A stretch of 64,000 nt of DNA from Apricaphanius iberus (taxonomy: Eukaryota > Chordata > Actinopteri > Cyprinodontiformes > Aphaniidae). How positions within the stretch are numbered: the first letter of the stretch is position 1; each line of letters opens with the position of its first letter. Below the pieces are notes generated by a model, which ran no database searches, was not told the DNA's origin, and saw only the letters and a program-made list of their open reading frames with translations. The stretch covers positions 233,941 through 297,940 of the forward strand of contig JAPXFQ010000204.1 of NCBI GenBank assembly GCA_028564705.1. Direction: 5' to 3'. A program made the position numbers and the translations under genes. This document shows, piece after piece, positions 36,101 to 42,100 of this stretch.

Positions 36101-39100
36101 CTGGTGGCTGCCTACATTCCGCCGAGCGCGGACGTGCACGAGGCTCAGCGCACGCTTGCAGACCAGATATTACATGCGGAGCGGTCTTTTCCGGACTCTC
36201 TTGTTATCGTGCTTGGTGACTTTAACAAGGGAAACCTGAGCCAGGAATTACCAAAGTATAGACAGTTCATTAAATGCCCGACCAGAGAGGAGAACACGTT
36301 GGATCACTGCTACACTAAAGTCAGCAGAGCGTATCATGCTGTGCCGCGCGCTGCCCTCGGACTATCAGATCACGTGATGGTGCACCTAATTCCCTCATAC
36401 CGACAGAGACTGAAATTGGCCAAGCCTGCGGTGATAACAAGGAAATACACCTTTGAAGCTGTGGAGGAGCTGCGCTCATGTTGGGAGACGACAGACTGGG
36501 GAGCGTTTGGAGCAGCCACGGACAATCTGTACGAGTATACGGACACTGTGACCTCATACATTCAGTTCAATGAGACGCGCATCATCCCAACGCGCACCAG
36601 GATTGGTTATAACAATGACAAGCCCTGGTTCACACCCAAGCTCCGGCGCCTACGTGAGGAGAAGGAAGTAGCGCGGCGGAGCGAGAAGAGCAAAATCTGT
36701 GTACTCCAACCGTATACAGGAACACTTTAGCTCCAATGACTCTGCAGCCGTGTGGAGGGGGTTGAGGGCTCTCACAAACTACAAGCCCAAAGCCCCCCAG
36801 GCCCTGAACGACCGGACTCTCGCCCAGGGCCTGAATACACACTACTGCCGCTTTGAACAGCCGTCTGCTCCTCACACCTCTGCTCCTCCCCCCACCATCA
36901 ACCCAACCATCAACGACCCCAGCACTTCATCAAAGGACTCCTCAGATCCCCCCTCCTCCCCCCCCTGCCCTCTCCATCCAGGAGGAGGATGTGCGCCGAC
37001 AGTTTTTGAGGCTGAACAGGAGGAAGGCCCCCGGGCCGGACGGTGTCTCCCCCTCCACCCTGAGACACTGCGCGGATCAGTTGGCCCCCGTGTTCACGGA
37101 CATTTTCATCACCTCCCTGGCGCTCTGTCGCGTGCCGTCCTGCTTCAAAACCTCCACCATCGTCCCTGTCCCCAAAAAGCCACGGATCACAGGACTTAAT
37201 GACTACAGGCCGGTGGCGCTGACGTCTGTGGTCATGAAGTCATTTGAGCGCTTGGTTCTGCCCCACCTCAAGGACATCACCGCCCCCCTCCTGGACCCAC
37301 TGCAGTTCGCCTACAGAGCCAACAGGTCAGTGGATGATGCAGTGAACCTGGCCCTCCATTTCATCCTGGAGCATCTGGACTCCCCAGGAACCTACGCCAG
37401 GATCCTGTTTGTGGACTTCAGCTCTGCCTTCAACACCATCCTCCCTGGACTGCTACGAGACAAGCTCTACCAGCTCAGCGTGCCCGACTCCCTCTGCAGG
37501 TGGATCACTGACTTTCTGTTGGACCGGAGACAGCACGTTCGGTTGGGGAAGATTGTCTCGGACAATCGGACTACAAACACTGGGAATCCTCAGGGCTGTG
37601 TACTCTCCCCCTGGCTCTTCTCGCTGTATACAAACTGCTGCACCTCCAGTCACCAGTCCGTAAAGCTGATCAAGTTTGCGGACGACACCACCCTCATCGG
37701 ACTTATCTCAGACGGTGATGAGTCCGCCTACAGGAGAGAGGTGGACCGGCTGGCTTCCTGGTGCAATCACAACAACCTGGAGCTGAACGCCCAGAAGACA
37801 GAGGAGATGATCATGGACTTCAGAAAGTCACAGCCCCACCGTATCCCCTCACCCTGATGGACTCTCCCACCCCCATCTCCATCGTGGACTCCTTCCGTTT
37901 CCTGGGCACCACCATCACCCAGGACCTCAAGTGGGAGCCAACCATCAGCTCCCTCATCAAGAAGGCCCAGCAGAGGATGTACTTCCTGCGGCAGCTGAGG
38001 AAACTAAAAGTGCCGACCGAGATGCTGGTGCAGTTCTACACGGCCATCATCGAGTCCATCCTCACCTCCTCCATCACCGTGTGGTTCCCCGGCGCCGCAG
38101 ACCGGGACAAACACCGACTGCAGCGCATCGTGCGTGCTGCTGAGAAGGTGATTGGCTGCAGGCTCCCATCCCTCCGGACCTGTTCTCCTCCAGGACCCGG
38201 AGGCGTGTGGGTCGGATCACAGCTGACTCTTCTCACCCTGGACACCGACTATTCTCCCTCCTCCCCTCAGGCAGGAGGCTACGGTCCATCCAGACCCACA
38301 CCTCCCGCCACCTGAACAGTTTCTTCCCCTCCGCCATCAGACTCATGAACAATAACAAGACCCGATAGTTCAGTTAAAGACCCATGTAAGATAGAACCAT
38401 CTGCACTACGTAACTTTATTTTACTGCACTTTGTGGTCTGATCACACTTAGATCTGCTGCTGTCATTCACCTGCACATCTGTGAATGGAACCCTGCTTCT
38501 GTTCTTATGTTAAAAGGATGTTTATCTCTTCATAGTTCTTTTATATTACATACAGATTATAATATTTATAAAGACTTTAGCCTTATGGCTCATTCTTTTT
38601 ATTTTATTTTTTATTTTATTTTATTTTTTTATTTTTTACTTATGTTAAATGTTTTATGTGCACAACTGTACCGGAAAAAATTCCTAGTTTGTGAACTTGT
38701 TCTCAAACAATGGCAATAAAACCGATTCTGATTCTAGTAAGAAAGCTATGCAAAGTTTTAAAGATGACTCCCCTGATCCAAAACAATAAGGTCTGTCCAA
38801 ATCCAAAGTGATATAAACTGGCAATTAGACATTTTCAGCAGTCCTTTCAAAAGCCTTTTCTCCATCTAATGAAACAAAATTACCAGCTTTATTATGGATG
38901 CTGTAATAGTCTGTTAGAATAACGAATCCTGTAATATTTATAAATTATTTTTAATAAATCCAATGTAATCAATATGTATAGTTTGAGGAGCCATCTTTTG
39001 TGGCTTTATCTTAATTTATTGACGATGATTGTAAGATCTGTATTTATATGTGATATTTTGGGGAATTGTGGCTTTATCTAACACTTCTCCCTGATGAGCA

Positions 39101-42100
39101 TGTCAGTGACTGTCAACTAGATAGGCTGCCCCTTGGCTGTGCAAGCTTTAAACCTTTTTGGTTTACGATAAGCCATTGTTCGCCTGAAACGGAATTTTGA
39201 GGCTGCTTGGTTGGGATGAGTTTCCTTCGCGGAGCTCTGCGCTCTTGGAGCACTTTTCTGGTTTATCTTCTTCATCACCACAGCTCATGCGGGTCTGGTG
39301 TCATCTCCAGTGCGTTGAACCTACCAGGTGAACCAGTTGTTTCCAGTGCTGGCGGTCTTGTGGCAGCTGCTCTGCATTTACCACGGCAGGAAGGGGAGTA
39401 CGGCTGAGTTGTATATACGAAGCTTCGTCTTGCGTGACACTTTTCTAGTTACCAAGAAATTATCTAGTATTCATAGGAATAGGTTTGACCAACAACAGGG
39501 AGCCTTAACACCACTTAAGATGAAAAAATGTTTTTTTTATATTTCTAAACACGTCATCTGATCTGCTCTAAATTCAGCAGCATGAATAGGAATATGGCCT
39601 AAAGCACATAAGTACTGAAATATTTGATGTTTTGGCCTAATACCTGCACAGCGCCATCTAGAATCATTAAAGTAATCGTCTTCAAGTACTGTTTTCAGCA
39701 ATGATTATTCAATTCAGAACATACAGACGTGGACAAAGTTGTTGTTACCCTTCATTAAATAAAAGAAAAACTCATAATGGTCACAGAAATAACTTTAATC
39801 TGACAAAAGTAATAATAAATAAAAATTATATAAAGGTTGACCAATTAAAATCAGACATTGCTTTTCATCCATGCTTCAACGGAATTATTTAAAAAATAAA
39901 TGCATGAAACAGGCCTGGACAAAAATGATGGTACCCACAACTTAATATTTGGTTGCAAAACCTTTTGAGGCAATCACTGCAATCAAATGATTCCTGTAAC
40001 TGTCAATGAGACTTCTGCACCTCTCAGCAGGTATTTTGGCCCACTCCTCATGAGCAAACTGTTCTAGTTGTTTCTGGTTTGAAGGGCGCCTTTTCCAGAC
40101 AGCACGTTTCAGCTCCTTCCAAAGATGCTCAATAGGATTGAGATCAGGGCTCATAGAAGGCCAGTGTTTTCCTCTTAGCCCTTCTTGGGTGTTTTTAGCT
40201 GTGTGTTTTGGGTCATTTTCCTGTTGTAAGACCCGTGACCTGCGACTGAGACCATGCTTTCTGACACTGGCCAGCACATTTCTCTCTAGAATCCCCTGAT
40301 AGTCTTGAGATTTCATTGTACCCTGCACAGATTCAAGACACCCTGTGTCAGATGCAGCAAATCAGCCCCAGAACATAACCGAGCCTCCCCATGTTTCACA
40401 GTAGGGACCGTGTTCTTTTCTAGATATGCTTCATTTTTCCGTCTGTGAACATAGAGCTGATGTGCCTTGGCAAAAAGTTAAATTTTTGTCTCATCTGTCC
40501 ACAGGACATTCTCCCAGAAGCTTTGTGGCTCGTCAGCATGTAGTTTGGCATACTCCAGTCTGTTTTTTTAATGATTTGTCCTCTCCTTGTTCGTCTCCCA
40601 TGTAGCCCTCTTTGGCTCAAACAGCGAAGGATGTTCCGATCTGACACTGATGTTCCTTGAGCATAAAGTTCAGCTTGGATCTATTTTGAAGTCTTTCTAG
40701 GCTCTTTTGTTACCATTTGGATTATCCGTCTCTTTGATCTGTCATCAATTTTCCTCCTGCAGCCACGTCCAGGGAGGTTGGCTACAGTCCCATGGATCAT
40801 ACATTACTGAATGACATGTGCAGCTGTAGTCACAGAAACATCTAGCTGCTTGGAGATGGTCTTATAGCCTTTACAGTTAACATGCTTGTCTATGATTTTC
40901 TTTCTCATCTCCTGAGACAACTCTTTCCTTTGCTTCCTCTGGTTTATATTGAGTTTGGTACACACCACGTCACCAAACAACACAGTGACTACCTGGAGTC
41001 CTATATATAGGCCCACTGAGTGATTACAGGATTGTAGACACCTAGGATGCTGATTAGTGGACATACCTTGGATTAACATGTCCCTTTGGTCACATTATTT
41101 TCATTCTTTTCTAGGGGTACCATCATTTTTGTCCAGGCCTGTTTCATGCATTTATTTTTTAAATAATTCTGTTGAAGCATGGATGAAAAGCATTGTCTGA
41201 CTTTCATTGGTCGACATTTATATAATTTTTATTTATTATTACTATTGTCAGATTAAAGTTATTTCTGTGACCATTATGAGTTTTTCTTTTATTTAATGAA
41301 GGGTACCAACAATTTTGTCCACGTCTGTATATGGTTTCTCAAGACTCCTTAAAACATTTTGAATCAAGGGTGCTTTTCCCACTTGAGGTCGGCCATTTTG
41401 TTTTAAGGTTCCAATTTTGCCTTCTAAACACTTCATTGTGCAGATTTTATCTTTTTTATTTAATTTTTTTTTACGTGTTCTGTCTAGCAGTTTGCCACTC
41501 AGATTTTATCATGAGGCTTGGTGAACGTGTTGAGATGCACTTGAGATGGCGGTGCGTGAGTCCCACAGTTGCAGCACAGGCCACAGTGGTGCTAAGCTGT
41601 GAGGTCCGCTACAGGCTGCTTGCAGCATTAATTTTTATTTGCTTTTTGGAAGATACTAAAAACTGTTAAAGGTTAAATCAGACCATTAGCACATTACGGT
41701 ATTTACTGTATTTTTGATGGTCAAGAAAAAAGTGTAAACATTTTTTGAGTGTAGGTTTAACATGCAATTTTTTTCTTCCAGCACGCAGTGGCTATCAACT
41801 CAGGCTTCAAGAACTCCGGTCTCACTGTTGGGAAGACAGGAAAAATCATCTTGGTAAGCTGAGAAATACAATTTGAAATACCATTTGGTTTTTCTGCCTT
41901 CTTTAATTCTAACAAGAATTAAATGTATAACTATTTAAGACACAGATTATACCTCATTTTAGAGTATTGCTCTAAAACATGAATTAATTTTATTTTTTAA
42001 ATATCCTTCATGATACTACTTCTTAAAGTTTCTTCCAAATTTGAGTTGGGAAGCAGGAGTTTGCTTCAGGGCAATTGTGACACATCAAATTATACATTAC

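Larger units (their letters stand above)
35470..38745 (+). mobile_element. CR1/Rex-group LINE, broken
   Basis: The element begins near 35470 with an ORF containing an APE endonuclease, continues with reverse transcriptase, and ends with a 3' UTR and an ATTCTG-type tail (AACCGATTCTGATTCTAG). It is GC-rich against AT-rich surroundings. No RNase H is present. The tail and domain order fit the CR1/Rex/Jockey group; I do not assign a family. Confidence 0.75.
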
